Positions 1 through 9,461 are shown, numbered from the stretch's first letter. The stretch is DNA of 64,000 nucleotides from Hongsoonwoonella zoysiae (GCF_013266695.1 NZ_JABRXF010000002.1:248001-312000), one strand, 5' to 3'. Numbers and translations: made by a program. The notes: generated by a model not told the origin, from the sequence alone.

Positions 1-1005
1 CTGAAAAGCCGTGTGCCCCTGTCGGTGCAGGAACGTTTGCGGCCGGGCAAGGCAAAAAGGTTTGAAGCGAAAGCACGGGAAGCGGGCGCGGATGCCGTCG
101 TCATCAAGATGGGCAGCGACCGGCAGCTCGCTCACGGCACATGGTATCGCGGCGAGAGCACGAACTACCAGCCGACCAAGGTGAACCTTCACGAAGCCAA
201 TGCGATCGAAGACTATTTCCTGAAGGGTTGGTTGCCGGATAGGCCGTTCATTACGAGGCAGCATTACGTTACCGCGTTCGGCAGTTGCTTTGCGGCGCAT
301 ATGACGAATTACCTTGCGAAGAACAACTTCAACATTTTCGGCGGAAACCTGAAGCTTGACAGCTACGTCGTCCGTTGCGGCGAGGGCATGGTCAATACGT
401 TCGCGATAGCTCAGCAATTCGAATGGGCTTTCGGCGAGCGTGATTTCGGCGACAATCTCTGGCACGACAAGAAGGGGAATGTTGCCGAACAAAGCTCCGA
501 CATTCAGTCCGAAACCCGCCATATCTTCGAACAGACCGATGTTTTCATCATCACGCTCGGCTTGTCGGAAGTCTGGTACGACAAGCGGACGGGCGACGCT
601 TTCTGGCGTGCCGTGCCCAGGAGCGAATACGACCCTGAAGTGCATGGCTTCAAGGTCTCGACGGTCTCGGAGAACTTGCAGAACCTGCAAACGATCTACC
701 GGCTGATCCGGACCTATCGCCCGGATGCATCCATCGTCGTTACGTTATCGCCGGTGCCGCTGGTGGCAACATTTCGCCCGGTCTCCTGCATTACCGCGAA
801 CTCCGTATCGAAAGCGGTGCTTCGTGTTGCCGTTGACGAGTTCTACCGGGATCATGCGGACGACGGCGATCTATATTATTTCCCGTCCTATGAATTGGTG
901 AAAGAATACTTCAGGGACCCGTACGAAAAGGACAACCGGCACATAAAATCGAGTGTGGTGGAAACGATCATGAAAACCTTCCATAAGCATTTCCTGATCG
1001 ACTAG
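1..1005 (+). CDS. GSCFA domain protein, possibly 5'-truncated by the window edge
   Basis: The frame is open from base 1, with a GTG at 13 as the first candidate start inside the window, so the true start may lie upstream. The family-naming GSCFA signature sits near residue 90 (AFGSCFAAHM) and is followed by a TDVFIITLGLSEVWYD block, both typical of this SGNH-hydrolase-like family. Members are often found in polysaccharide gene clusters, and their exact reaction is mostly unknown. It lies 11 bases upstream of a sulfotransferase and a glycosyltransferase on the same strand, which points to surface glycan modification. That role is inferred from context. Confidence 0.8.
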   Translation: MKSRVPLSVQERLRPGKAKRFEAKAREAGADAVVIKMGSDRQLAHGTWYRGESTNYQPTKVNLHEANAIEDYFLKGWLPDRPFITRQHYVTAFGSCFAAHMTNYLAKNNFNIFGGNLKLDSYVVRCGEGMVNTFAIAQQFEWAFGERDFGDNLWHDKKGNVAEQSSDIQSETRHIFEQTDVFIITLGLSEVWYDKRTGDAFWRAVPRSEYDPEVHGFKVSTVSENLQNLQTIYRLIRTYRPDASIVVTLSPVPLVATFRPVSCITANSVSKAVLRVAVDEFYRDHADDGDLYYFPSYELVKEYFRDPYEKDNRHIKSSVVETIMKTFHKHFLID

Positions 1006-1016
1006 GTGACCAGGAA

Positions 1017-1868
1017 ATGTACGGGATCGGAACTCTAGCAAGCTCGTTTTACTATGATTTATGGGTTCGCATGCCGGCTGGCGAACCTCGGAAATTCATA
1101 CGCGACTTGGCGCCGGAGTTTCATGAATATCGCCGGCTGAAGCTTATGATCATAATTTCGCATGAGTACAAATATCTCTATGTAATCAATCCAAAGGTCG
1201 CCAGCACGTCCATTCGCAACCGGCTGCGTGAACTGAACGGGTATCCGCCTCTGGACAACCCGCGCGATGTCATGGGCCACAAGGGTTCCGGCTTCGTGCT
1301 TCCCAAGCATTTGAGCGAAAAAGAGTTTTTCGACATCTGCTCCGGAAGGAAAGGCTATTACACGTTTTCGTTTGTGCGAAATCCATTCGATAGACTTGTG
1401 TCGGCCTACACTTATTTCCAACGTGGAGTGGATCAGCCGGGCTTCAATGCCGAAAAGAAGAGCATATACCTGAGAAAGTGGGATCCCCATCGTGATCCCA
1501 AGACGCGAACGAAAATGGGGTTCGAAGAGTTCGTCGAAGGGGTTTGCCGTAATACACACCATATGCAGGATCAGCATTGGAGAACACAATGCGACTTATT
1601 GAAAATAAATAAGATAAATTACGACTTTGTGGGCAAGATGGAGAAATTTGCTTCCAATTTTGTCAGTGTTTTGAAGCATCTTGACGCGCCAGACGAGATC
1701 ATCGCGCGTGCTGGGGACGTAACGAATTCCAGTGAGCGCCGGAAGAATGATATTGCATCTTTCTTTACGGATAAGGCCGCGGATATGGTGCGTGAAAAAT
1801 TCAAGGAAGATTTTGAAAGGTTCGATTATTCGATGGATCTTCCCAGCCTCCAACGCGTTTCGACATGA
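1017..1868 (+). CDS. Sulfotransferase family 2-type protein
   Basis: Predicted PAPS-dependent sulfotransferase acting on a glycan. The 5'-phosphosulfate loop is visible as INPKVASTSIRN near residue 57 and the 3'-phosphate-binding segment as FSFVRNPFDRLVSAY near residue 118, matching carbohydrate sulfotransferase families. The ATG at 1017 gives 283 residues. An internal ATG at 1146, just before the first beta strand of the fold, is an alternative start. It ends in a 4-base ATGA overlap with the next glycosyltransferase gene, so translation is probably coupled. The acceptor cannot be told from sequence. Confidence 0.82.
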   Translation: MYGIGTLASSFYYDLWVRMPAGEPRKFIRDLAPEFHEYRRLKLMIIISHEYKYLYVINPKVASTSIRNRLRELNGYPPLDNPRDVMGHKGSGFVLPKHLSEKEFFDICSGRKGYYTFSFVRNPFDRLVSAYTYFQRGVDQPGFNAEKKSIYLRKWDPHRDPKTRTKMGFEEFVEGVCRNTHHMQDQHWRTQCDLLKINKINYDFVGKMEKFASNFVSVLKHLDAPDEIIARAGDVTNSSERRKNDIASFFTDKAADMVREKFKEDFERFDYSMDLPSLQRVST

Positions 1869-2836
1869 ACAAACCTCATGTCTCGTATATCGTTCCGGTT
1901 TACAACAAGCAGGAATACCTTTCGGAACTTGTCGAGAGTATTATAGCGCAAGTACCTTATAAAACGAAGCAGATCTGTTTTGCGGACGACGCATCGACCG
2001 ATGGTTCAGTCGAAGTGCTAAAATATATTGCCGAGAAATATTCCAAATTCGAAAATCTGGATATCAATATTGCCTGCAGCCTGCGCAACAAGGGCCCTGC
2101 GGCGGCGACAAACCTGGCGCTATCCAAAGCGACCGGAGATTATTTTCACTTTGTCGATGCGGACGACAGATTGCCGGAAGGCGCAACCGCGGCGATGATC
2201 AAGGCGTCCGAGCTCTCCGGGGCGGAAATTGTCTATGGCGGGAAAGCGCATTTTAGCTCCGGCAAGCTTTCAGGCGGCTCCAAAGTGGCGTTGAACGGCG
2301 AATTCAAAACGTTCGCGCCAGCCTTGCCTGCTCTCGTTCGGGGGCGTCTTGTCGGGATCAGGTTTTTAGCCAAGGCAGGGGCGGTCGTCGCTGCGAATGG
2401 CGCGGATGAAAGGATCTTTATCCAGGATGTGAGCCTCCCGCTTCGGGTTGCGGCCGCATCTTCCTCTCTTGCGGTCCTTGAAGCTGTCGTGGTTGAAGTG
2501 CGCGACGCGGAAAATTCGGTGTCGTCCAATAAAGCGCAGGAACTCCACGATTATTTAATGGCGGTGCGAAATTTCCTTTCCGAAGGCGAAGCCAACCGCT
2601 CGGTTCGGGGCAGGCTGTTGCGCCGCTGCTATCAAAGGATTGCAAGGCGGCGTAAATCCGAGGGCGTGGCAGCTTTTGCGATTCGCATGGCCTGGATAGG
2701 TGCTTCTTTGGGCTGGGTGTCGAACGACCCGCTAAAACACCTGGAAGAAGAGTGCGCGCGCCTTGCAGCCTCGGGAAATGTGCGAATTCCCGATAGTGAA
2801 ACGGCTTCGGCTGCCCCTGTCGAAGCGGCTGGTTGA
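1865..2836 (+). CDS. Family 2 glycosyltransferase
   Basis: GT-A fold glycosyltransferase. It opens with SYIVPVYNK (residues 7-15), has the nucleotide-binding DDASTDGS at 41-48 and the metal-binding DAD at 98-100. It is expected to use an activated sugar at the inner face of the membrane. The part after about residue 200 is less conserved and has no predicted membrane span. Its start overlaps the stop of the sulfotransferase, placing the GSCFA protein, sulfotransferase and transferase in one operon. Donor and acceptor are unknown. Confidence 0.82.
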   Translation: MNKPHVSYIVPVYNKQEYLSELVESIIAQVPYKTKQICFADDASTDGSVEVLKYIAEKYSKFENLDINIACSLRNKGPAAATNLALSKATGDYFHFVDADDRLPEGATAAMIKASELSGAEIVYGGKAHFSSGKLSGGSKVALNGEFKTFAPALPALVRGRLVGIRFLAKAGAVVAANGADERIFIQDVSLPLRVAAASSSLAVLEAVVVEVRDAENSVSSNKAQELHDYLMAVRNFLSEGEANRSVRGRLLRRCYQRIARRRKSEGVAAFAIRMAWIGASLGWVSNDPLKHLEEECARLAASGNVRIPDSETASAAPVEAAG

Positions 2837-2870
2837 GCTGGAGCAAACTTATTTCGAAGCGAATCCGCTT

Positions 2871-3908
2871 TCATGATAGCTCGGCAGTAAGCGCTTTTTC
2901 CCGATAATTCTCGCGATACCACTCGACGAAGGCGCGAATCCCTTCCCGGACAGACGTTTGGGGCCGATATCCGGTCAGCGCGTGCAAGAGGGACGTGTCC
3001 GCCCAGGTGGCCGGGACGTCGCCCATTTGCATTTCCATGTAGTTGCGCTCGATCGGTTTGCCGATCGCAGCCTCGATCTCATCGATGAATTCGAGCAGCG
3101 TGACCTGTTCCGAGTTTCCGATGTTGACCACGCGATGCGGCGCGACGTGGCTCAGGCTGTCGTTTTGAACCGGAGTGCCACGATCCGCCACCTGCGGAGG
3201 CGGGCAGTCGATCAGCAGGCGAATTCCGCGCACGAGGTCTGTGACGAATGTGAAGTCCCGCGCCATCTTGCCGTGGTTGTATACGTCGATCGGCTTGCCC
3301 TCCAGGCCTGCCTTTACGAATTTGAACAAGGCCATGTCCGGCCGGCCCCAGGGCCCGTACACGGTAAAGAACCTGAACATCGTCGTCGGGATTTTCCAGA
3401 GGTGCGCATAGGAATGCGCCATGCTCTCGTTCGCCTTTTTCGTGGCTGCATAAAGGGTCAGTTGTGTGTCGGCCTTCTGGGTTTCCAGAAATGGCATATC
3501 CGTTTCACCGCCGTAGACGGATGATGTTGAGGCCATCAGGAGGTGTTCGGGCGGGTATTCGCGGGCGCATTCCAGAAGGTTGAATGTGCCGACGAGGTTT
3601 GAATCGATATATGCGCGAGGGTTTTCAAGGCTGTAGCGCACACCGGCCTGGGCCGCGAGATGGACGATGACGTCAGCCTTGGCATCGCGAACGGCGGCTG
3701 CAAGCGCATCCATGTCTTCCAGGTAGCATTCATGCGCCGTGAAGTGGGGGTTCTCGTTCAAGACCGCGTGCCGTCGGCGTTTCAGCTCTACGTCGTAGTA
3801 GTCCGTCATGCCGTCGAAGCCGACGACCCGGAAGCCTTCCTCAAGGAGAAGCCGGGCCAGATGAAAGCCCACAAAACCGGCCGTTCCAGTTACAAACGCC
3901 GTACGCAT
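2871..3908 (-). CDS. NAD-dependent epimerase, UDP-glucuronate 4-epimerase-like
   Basis: Extended short-chain dehydrogenase/reductase. The Rossmann glycine motif TGTAGFVG is at residues 7-14, SSVYG at 129-133, and the catalytic Tyr153-xxx-Lys157 pair in YAATK. The block RYSLENPRAYIDSNLVGT is characteristic of UDP-glucuronate 4-epimerases, which make UDP-galacturonate for capsule, LPS or EPS. The ATG at 3908 is preferred over one 21 bases upstream because MRTAFVTG starts directly at the first beta strand; this gives 345 residues. It converges on the glycosyltransferase gene with a short spacer. Substrate is inferred from family resemblance. Confidence 0.82.
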   Translation of the reverse strand: MRTAFVTGTAGFVGFHLARLLLEEGFRVVGFDGMTDYYDVELKRRRHAVLNENPHFTAHECYLEDMDALAAAVRDAKADVIVHLAAQAGVRYSLENPRAYIDSNLVGTFNLLECAREYPPEHLLMASTSSVYGGETDMPFLETQKADTQLTLYAATKKANESMAHSYAHLWKIPTTMFRFFTVYGPWGRPDMALFKFVKAGLEGKPIDVYNHGKMARDFTFVTDLVRGIRLLIDCPPPQVADRGTPVQNDSLSHVAPHRVVNIGNSEQVTLLEFIDEIEAAIGKPIERNYMEMQMGDVPATWADTSLLHALTGYRPQTSVREGIRAFVEWYRENYREKALTAELS

Positions 3909-4083
3909 ACCGACCTCACACCTATACACATGCGATGAGTGAAGGCTCTCGCAGGATCAAAGTCAACGCCTGAAAACCCTTTCGAATGCCGATGTTTTCA
4001 CCTCCGGAGCACGCATCCAGGCATGGACGTATCAAGAATTTTCCCAAGGATCGATGGCCGCATCGTTTTCCGGGAAAAACGCT

Positions 4084-4722
4084 CTATCCAGGGACCGCAT
4101 GTACGACGGTAACGAACGTCAGCTCGGGTTCGGACCTTGGAAGCGGATGAAACGGTTCGCCGCTTTCAATGAATTTCAGTTTTCCTTCGCGCTCCAATGC
4201 GCCGCACAGTTTCCAAAGACCTCGCTCTTGCGCGCGTTCGCCCGACCCGCAGTAAACGATATAACCGCCCGGTTCCGCTATCCGCACGAATTCGCGGTAG
4301 CATTCAACGGGAAGGTGAATGCTTTCCCCGACGATGATCACGGCCTGAAAGGCGTCATCCGGAAAATCAAGCGGCTTTGAAAGGTCGCCGGTCACCAATT
4401 CGCGGTAGATGCCCTTTCGCTTCGCCCGCTCCAGCATACCGGCGGAAAAATCGAGGCCAACCAGGTCGTCGAAACCCTTGTCGCGAAGGGCTGCGCCGCT
4501 CAGCCCGGTTCCGCAGGCGGCATCCAGAATGCGGGCACCGGGTTTGATGTATCGCGCCGCCGCGCTGGCAGCTTTCATGGGCGCGGTGTAGTTTTCGATC
4601 TCCGTCAGATCGGTGTCGTAGTGTCTTGCCCAGAGGTCGTAACGAGCTTTCAGCTCTTCGCCACCGGCTGGAGACACGGCCCAATGAATTCGCTCAAGGC
4701 CATCATCGGGTATTTCCGCCAT
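4084..4722 (-). CDS. Class I SAM-dependent methyltransferase
   Basis: The SAM-binding motif ILDAACGTGLSGAAL lies at residues 65-79 and a second conserved segment, VGLDFSAGMLERA, follows. This resembles UbiE/Coq5-like or Methyltransf_11/25 enzymes. The ATG at 4722 is chosen because GGAAGGAGG sits six bases before it; a longer frame reaches 4770 but has no such site. The protein has 212 residues and no signal peptide. The substrate is not evident, and small metabolites are as likely as lipids or glycans. Confidence 0.8.
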   Translation of the reverse strand: MAEIPDDGLERIHWAVSPAGGEELKARYDLWARHYDTDLTEIENYTAPMKAASAAARYIKPGARILDAACGTGLSGAALRDKGFDDLVGLDFSAGMLERAKRKGIYRELVTGDLSKPLDFPDDAFQAVIIVGESIHLPVECYREFVRIAEPGGYIVYCGSGERAQERGLWKLCGALEREGKLKFIESGEPFHPLPRSEPELTFVTVVHAVPG

Positions 4723-4770
4723 GGTGGGCCTCCTTCCGTGAAAAACCGTCGAATTAGGCGTTATCCGCAT

Positions 4771-5344
4771 TCAGGCGCGGTTTGTGCGGCCGGCATCCGC
4801 TGGCGTTTGGCCCGTGGGTTGCGCGCGGCGTTTCAGGTCGTCGATGACGGCGTCCGGGTCCGTCAGATCTTCCGCAGTGGCGACCGTTCCTTCGTAAGGG
4901 CGAATGCGGCGTGCCGATTCCATGCCCTCGATCTTGTCGATAGCGGCCTTGATATCGTCCATCGGTGCGTCGAACAGGTCGTAGACATGCGCGCCACCAT
5001 TCGAGCTTGCGGAGCCGCTTGACCGTCGCATCGGGGAAGCGCAGGCGCGCCACTCTCGCAAGTGCGCCCACTACAATGGCATAGGGTGGCGCGTGTCGCA
5101 AAACGGTCGCATGCGCGCCGGTCACGGCATCCTTCGCGATCGAGCCGTTACGGGCGATGCGAACGTTGTTGAGAGCGCCATTAAGGTTGCAAAAGGCGCC
5201 GACGTTCACAATTGCTGGAACGGGCACAACAGACATGTGCCCGGAAAATGCGATGCTTGCACCGGCTTTGAACAGAGCAGTAAGGTTGGGAAAGTAAAGC
5301 CGCCACCGGAAAATCCGGCCACTCAGGAAAAGTGGCACGCCCAA
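4771..5344 (-). pseudogene. Frameshifted remnant of a hexapeptide-repeat (CatB-like) acetyltransferase
   Basis: Two overlapping reading frames together form one decayed protein. The upstream frame carries left-handed beta-helix sequence ending in APPYAIVVGALARVARLRF and VKRLRKLEWW, the usual C-terminal part of CatB/VatD-type O-acetyltransferases. The expected continuation, VYDLFDAPMDDIKAAIDKIEG, is only in the other frame. The switch falls near 4990-5000, just after the LEWW codons. The N-terminal third is short and poorly conserved, so the gene is also truncated. It probably once acetylated a surface sugar alongside the neighbouring polysaccharide genes. Confidence 0.7.
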
Positions 5345-5408
5345 GGGGACTCGAACCCCTGTTTCCGCCGTGAAAGGGCGGCGTCCTAGACCGCTAGACG
5401 ATGGGCGC
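5333..5408 (-). tRNA. tRNA-Glu (anticodon TTC)
   Basis: Read on the minus strand, a full cloverleaf is visible: the acceptor begins GCGCCCA and pairs with TGGGCGT (one G-U), the anticodon stem-loop CCGCCCTTTCACGGCGG carries TTC, and the T-arm is GGGGTTCGAGTCCCC. CCA is encoded. Length 76. Confidence 0.95.
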
Positions 5409-5545
5409 GCGGTCGTCGTCGTTGCGACGTGGGCGCGTTATAGGGATGTTTGCGCAGGCGGGCAAGTGGGAAATCGCAATGATATCCACAGGCTTGGTTC
5501 GGGCAGGCGCGGCGCCGGTGTCCGACGCCGCGTTCAGTTCGGTTT

Positions 5546-5986
5546 TTACCAGCTGCCGGTGTTTTCCATGGACGCCCATGGCTCTTTTTTCGGCAGCGCT
5601 TCGCCTTTTTGCAGGATCTCGATCGAGATGCCGTCGGGCGAGCGGACGAACGCCATGCGCCCGTCGCGGGGCGGGCGATTGATCGTAACGCCGGCTTTCT
5701 GCAGGGAATCGCAAAGTTCGTAGATATTGTCGCACTCATAGGCGAGGTGGCCGAAATTGCGCCCGCCCTGATAGTCCTCAGGATCCCAGTTGTAGGTAAG
5801 CTCCACGAGCGGGGCCTTGTTTTCCATGGCCGCGGCCTTGTCTTCCGGCGCGGCCAGGAAAACCAGCGTGAAACGGCCGCCTTCGCTTTCGGTTCGCCTC
5901 ACTTCGGTAAGGCCGAGCTTGTTGCAATAAAAATCGAGAGATTCGTCCAGGTCCTTCACGCGGACCATAGTATGGAGATAGCGCAT
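5546..5986 (-). CDS. gloA: Lactoylglutathione lyase (glyoxalase I)
   Basis: Converts the methylglyoxal-glutathione hemithioacetal to S-lactoylglutathione in the cytoplasm. Numbered from the ATG at 5986, all four metal ligands are visible: His5 ([10 protein letters not shown]), Glu62 (VELTYNW), His80 (GHLAYE) and Glu123 (SIEILQK), the same order as in Ni-dependent bacterial enzymes. GAGGAAA lies five bases before this ATG, which is why it is preferred over the one at 5998. At 146 residues it has the usual size plus a short C-terminal tail. It is followed downstream by tRNA-Glu on the same strand. Confidence 0.93.
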   Translation of the reverse strand: MRYLHTMVRVKDLDESLDFYCNKLGLTEVRRTESEGGRFTLVFLAAPEDKAAAMENKAPLVELTYNWDPEDYQGGRNFGHLAYECDNIYELCDSLQKAGVTINRPPRDGRMAFVRSPDGISIEILQKGEALPKKEPWASMENTGSW

Positions 5987-6039
5987 GGTTTTCCTCATTG
6001 TTTTGAGTGGAAATTGAAATCCGGTTCGGGGACCACAAT

Positions 6040-6795
6040 ATGGCGGCGATCACAAACATCAATGAGGCATCTGGGATGCTTCGTGCCCATCTGGGGCGGG
6101 CGAAGCGGGGTATCGGCTTTACGGGGGCCGGAATCTCAACGGATTCCGGTATTCCCGACTTTCGCTCGCCCGGCGGGATATGGGAACGTTACCGCCCTAT
6201 AGAGTTCGATGAATTTCTGACATCCGAGGAAGCAAGGCTGGAGGACTGGCGCCGGCGTTTTGAAATGATCGATACGATACGCAAGGCCGAGCCGAACGCG
6301 GGTCACCTCTTTTTGACACGGAGGGTCGAAGAGGGAAGGTTTTCGCTGGTCGTTACGCAGAATATCGACGGTCTTCACCAGAAGGCGGGACTGTCGCATG
6401 AAAACCTTGTCGAACTGCATGGCAACGGAACCTATGCGACGTGCCTCGACTGCGGCTGCCGCCGCGAACTTGACGATTTGCGCGCCACGGTCGAAGCGGG
6501 GCGCGCGCCGCGCTGTGTGGATTGCGGCGGTCTCATCAAGGCGGCTGTGGTCAGTTTCGGGCAGGGCATGCCCGAAACCGAGCTTGCCCGTGCCGCAGAA
6601 GGGACAGAATCCTGTGATTTTTTTCTCGTCCTTGGATCGTCTTTGCAGGTTCAGCCTGCAGCGAGCCTGCCAATCCTGGCGAAACGGGCCGGTGCGACCC
6701 TCGCGATTGTAAATCGAGAGGCAACTCCGATAGATGATCTGGCCGACGTGTTGATCAGGGCACCGATCGCGGAGGTTTGCGAATCGCTGATTTGA
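6040..6795 (+). CDS. NAD-dependent protein deacylase, sirtuin family
   Basis: Sir2 enzyme that removes acyl groups from lysines using NAD. From the ATG at 6040 the motifs are GAGIS (29-33), TQNIDGLH (106-113), catalytic His127 in LHGNG, and a Zn site of Cys135, Cys138, Cys159 and Cys162. GSSLQVQPA follows in the Rossmann domain. A GTG at 6007 would add 11 residues. It is divergent from glyoxalase I with a very short spacer, so promoters overlap. The class (CobB-like deacetylase versus desuccinylase) is not settled. Confidence 0.9.
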   Translation: MAAITNINEASGMLRAHLGRAKRGIGFTGAGISTDSGIPDFRSPGGIWERYRPIEFDEFLTSEEARLEDWRRRFEMIDTIRKAEPNAGHLFLTRRVEEGRFSLVVTQNIDGLHQKAGLSHENLVELHGNGTYATCLDCGCRRELDDLRATVEAGRAPRCVDCGGLIKAAVVSFGQGMPETELARAAEGTESCDFFLVLGSSLQVQPAASLPILAKRAGATLAIVNREATPIDDLADVLIRAPIAEVCESLI

Positions 6796-6961
6796 GGTCA
6801 CAATAGTCACTGTGGAAACGGAAAGTTTTCGAAGACTGTAAAAATTATGTCTGTAGACGCCGCCGTGGAATGATATGCTTTTGAAAGGGAATCGGTCGAA
6901 AGCGGATTGATTCACCGTTCCAAGTACATCGTGGCGGTCAAGACGACGGAGACAGGGTATC

Positions 6962-7543
6962 ATGGGGGCGAAAACAGCAACTCAACCGCGTCCCATTGAC
7001 GTTGCGGGAGAAGATCCTTCGCTTGACGTCTCTGTAGTTGCCGGCGCCATAAAATGGTTCGATGTTGCCAAAGGTTACGGCTTCATCGTTCCCGATAGCG
7101 GCAGCGGAGATATACTTCTCCATGTAACCTGTCTGAGGCAGGATGGCTATCAGACCGCCTACGAGGGTGCGCGCGTCGTTTGTGAGGTGGTCGAGCGCTC
7201 GCGCGGGCTGCAGGCATTCCGTATCCTCTCGATGGACGAATCCACCGCGGTCCATCCTTCCCAGCTTCCCCCTTCCAGAACCCATGTCCAGGTCACGCCG
7301 GAAAGCGGGTTGGAGCGCGCAGAGGTGAAATGGTTCAACCGGGTCAAGGGGTTCGGTTTTCTGACGCAAGGTGAGGGAACGGAAGACATCTTCGTCCATA
7401 TGGAAACGCTTCGCAGGTTCGGTATTACCGAATTGCGTCCAGGGCAGACCGTTCTCGTGAGATTCGGAAATGGCCCGAAAGGGCGGATGGCGGCCGAAAT
7501 CCGGCCCGCAGGCGATGGCACGCATATTCCTTCATCGCATTGA
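6962..7543 (+). CDS. Double cold-shock-domain protein
   Basis: RNA/ssDNA-binding protein with two CSD folds. Domain 1 (about residues 23-85) contains GAIKWFDVAKGYGFIVPD and DILLHV; domain 2 (about 122-185) contains VKWFNRVKGFGFLTQ and DIFVHME. These are the RNP1 and RNP2 motifs. Tandem CSD proteins of this length (193 residues) are typical of Alphaproteobacteria. The upstream region of about 165 bases is long enough for a structured 5' leader, but none was demonstrated. It is probably co-oriented and perhaps cotranscribed with the DUF192 gene, as is common in related genomes. Confidence 0.9.
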   Translation: MGAKTATQPRPIDVAGEDPSLDVSVVAGAIKWFDVAKGYGFIVPDSGSGDILLHVTCLRQDGYQTAYEGARVVCEVVERSRGLQAFRILSMDESTAVHPSQLPPSRTHVQVTPESGLERAEVKWFNRVKGFGFLTQGEGTEDIFVHMETLRRFGITELRPGQTVLVRFGNGPKGRMAAEIRPAGDGTHIPSSH

Positions 7544-7742
7544 AGCAAACCCCCTGATAAACAAGCTATTGTATTTTATGGCTTTTTGGCCATGAAAAGG
7601 CAGTGCGATCCCGAATATTCGGCGCGATGACCTGCGGACCGTCGATCGCGCCTGATCAATGTCCCGGCATTTTCTCATCTCGCCTTGACGAATGGCGGGC
7701 GACAGCCAAGTCTGGCTAGAACCTTTCAAGCACTGGTGACAC

Positions 7743-8234
7743 ATGACGCCTTCGGCATCCATTTCGATTTACCGCGCGGCCGGCCTGCGGCTGGCCCTGG
7801 CGTTTTTTGCAATTTTCGTGATTTCCGGCCCGGCGGGCGCTGAACTGGCGCGCGAAACACTGCTCGTCGAGACTGCCCAGGGAAACAGCTACAGTTTTAC
7901 TGTCGAAATCGCCGATACGCCGGATGCGCGCGGGCAGGGGCTGATGTTCCGCAAGACGCTTGCCGAAGACGCAGGAATGCTGTTCGACTTCGGCGAAGAG
8001 CGTCCGGTGTTTTTCTGGATGAAGAACACCTATGTGTCGCTCGACATGATCTTTGCGGATTCGGAAGGAAAAATAGTCCGTATCGCCAAAGACACGACAC
8101 CTCTTTCGCTTGACGTGGTGCCATCCAACGCGCCGACGCGTTTCGTCCTCGAGGTGCCGTCGGGCACTTCCGAAAGGCTCGGCATCAACGAGGGCGACCT
8201 GCTGAAGAGCCCGACGATCGACGCCAGCAGGTAA
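7743..8234 (+). CDS. DUF192 family secreted protein
   Basis: A Sec signal peptide covers about residues 1-33, ending in ISGPAGA. The rest is a DUF192 domain with GLMFRKTLAEDAGMLFDF, FWMKNTYVSLDMIFAD and APTRFVLEVPSG. The family is widespread and of unknown function. At 163 residues it is complete. It lies 200 bases after the cold-shock gene on the same strand and is followed by a perfect 9-bp hairpin. A periplasmic location is predicted. Confidence 0.85.
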   Translation: MTPSASISIYRAAGLRLALAFFAIFVISGPAGAELARETLLVETAQGNSYSFTVEIADTPDARGQGLMFRKTLAEDAGMLFDFGEERPVFFWMKNTYVSLDMIFADSEGKIVRIAKDTTPLSLDVVPSNAPTRFVLEVPSGTSERLGINEGDLLKSPTIDASR

Positions 8235-8265
8235 CGGCGCGACGCAGGCCGGCGGCCGCCCATCA

Positions 8266-8285
8266 GCCGGAACCAAGGTTCCGGC
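8266..8285 (+). terminator. Hairpin after the DUF192 gene
   Basis: GCCGGAACC and GGTTCCGGC form a perfect 9-bp stem around an AA loop, 30 bases after the stop codon. There is no U-tract, so it may stabilise the RNA end rather than terminate alone. Confidence 0.45.
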
Positions 8286-8405
8286 GATCAATTCGACCGG
8301 TAAATCAGGAATTGGGCGTGACTTGGCTGGCTGACGGTGTCAGGCTTGTTCTGGGTGCATTCAAAGAAGGGGGCGGAATAGTCAGCAACCTCAAGGGAGG
8401 CGGCT

Positions 8406-8864
8406 ATGAAGCACACGTCACTTGACGACCTGAAGGTCGTATCTACGGTACACGACACTGCGGAAGCGTCCGAACTTTCCCGCAATGAACGCCTTGAGCG
8501 TTGGGCCAGGCTTCTGGAGCGAGCGCCCGACAGACGGCTCGCGACGCTTCGCGGGACGGAGCACGAACCGCCGGATGTGCGCCACGGTATGCGCGCGGCT
8601 GGATCCGCGATTTCCGTTGCGTTCGACGATCCGCTCCTGCGCGGGCAGGGCCTGACAGGCGACACCTACGGCGATGCCAAGGCGTTCTTCGAACTCGACG
8701 ATTGGCAGTTGCACGGCATCGTCTGCTACTGCCACTTCGGCGCATCGATGGCAGCGGAAACGGCGGCGCGCTGCGTGCGGGCGACGATCAGCCAGCCAAC
8801 CGGGCCCGGAATCTTCGAAAGGCTGGCCCGCATGCTGATCGGTTCGACGCGCTATGGCGCCTGA
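8406..8864 (+). CDS. Conserved hypothetical protein
   Basis: A 152-residue protein without signal peptide or membrane span. GGGAGG stands five bases before the ATG, supporting this start. It has an Arg- and Glu-rich N-terminal half (ELSRNERLERWARLLER) and a more hydrophobic C-terminal half with HGIVCYCHFGASMAAETAARCV. I recognise the overall pattern as a conserved rhizobial hypothetical protein but know no function. It stands alone between a hairpin and tRNA-Pro. Confidence 0.7.
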   Translation: MKHTSLDDLKVVSTVHDTAEASELSRNERLERWARLLERAPDRRLATLRGTEHEPPDVRHGMRAAGSAISVAFDDPLLRGQGLTGDTYGDAKAFFELDDWQLHGIVCYCHFGASMAAETAARCVRATISQPTGPGIFERLARMLIGSTRYGA

Positions 8865-9037
8865 GCGCAGGACGCAAGCCCATTGAGCCGGCCGCACCGA
8901 GCTTGTCCGCATGAGACCAATGCAGGCGATGCTGGCGGCCGGCAGATTTTTTATCATCCACCGGCATCGGTCCTTTCGGTCCGGCTTCGCACTTGACGGA
9001 TCGGGAGAAACCCCGCTACATCGCGAAGCTCGTTGAT

Positions 9038-9114
9038 CGGGGTATAGCGCAGCCTGGTAGCGCATCTGCTTTGGGAGCAGAGGGTCGCAGGTTCGAATCC
9101 TGCTGCCCCGACCA
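9038..9114 (+). tRNA. tRNA-Pro (anticodon TGG)
   Basis: The cloverleaf is complete: acceptor CGGGGTA pairs with TGCCCCG, the anticodon stem-loop has TCTGCTTTGGGAGCAGA with TGG, the T-arm is GCAGGTTCGAATCCTGC, and CCA is encoded. Length 77. Confidence 0.95.
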
Positions 9115-9461
9115 ATAATTTCAATGACTTAGCCATTGTTGCTCAACCTTTTTCGACGCGCTGTGAGAGTCTTGCGGGCGCGAATCCTGCCATGGCGTCG
9201 CGGATAATTCCCGCCGGGGCGAAAAAGGTTATCAGGCCGCCCAGTTTAATTCCTTTTCTTCCCTTCGCGGATTCCGCCTGATCGGCGCATCGCCACTTCG
9301 CACCGGGGATAAATTTTTTAGGGCGCGGGGATAACTCGTGCGCAAGGCGGCCTCGCGGGATCCGCCAGTCACCCTACGCAAGAACAAAAAACGAACAAAC
9401 TTATCCCCGACCGTCTCACACGGCCCTATTCTCGTGCCTGACCTTCACGGGAGAGGTGCGA
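9115..9461. other. Intergenic region between tRNA-Pro and the tail-fibre-like gene
   Basis: No coding region is supported here. It holds an 11-bp inverted repeat (AACCTTTTTCG at 9145-9155 and CGAAAAAGGTT at 9230-9240) and three copies of GGGGATAA or its complement (9305, 9327, 9401). No promoter could be assigned with confidence. Confidence 0.5.

Noticed and set aside
4771-5061. 96-codon frame as an intact gene
   Set aside because: Its sequence is the C-terminal end of a hexapeptide acetyltransferase whose N-terminal part is in another frame, so it is part of a pseudogene.
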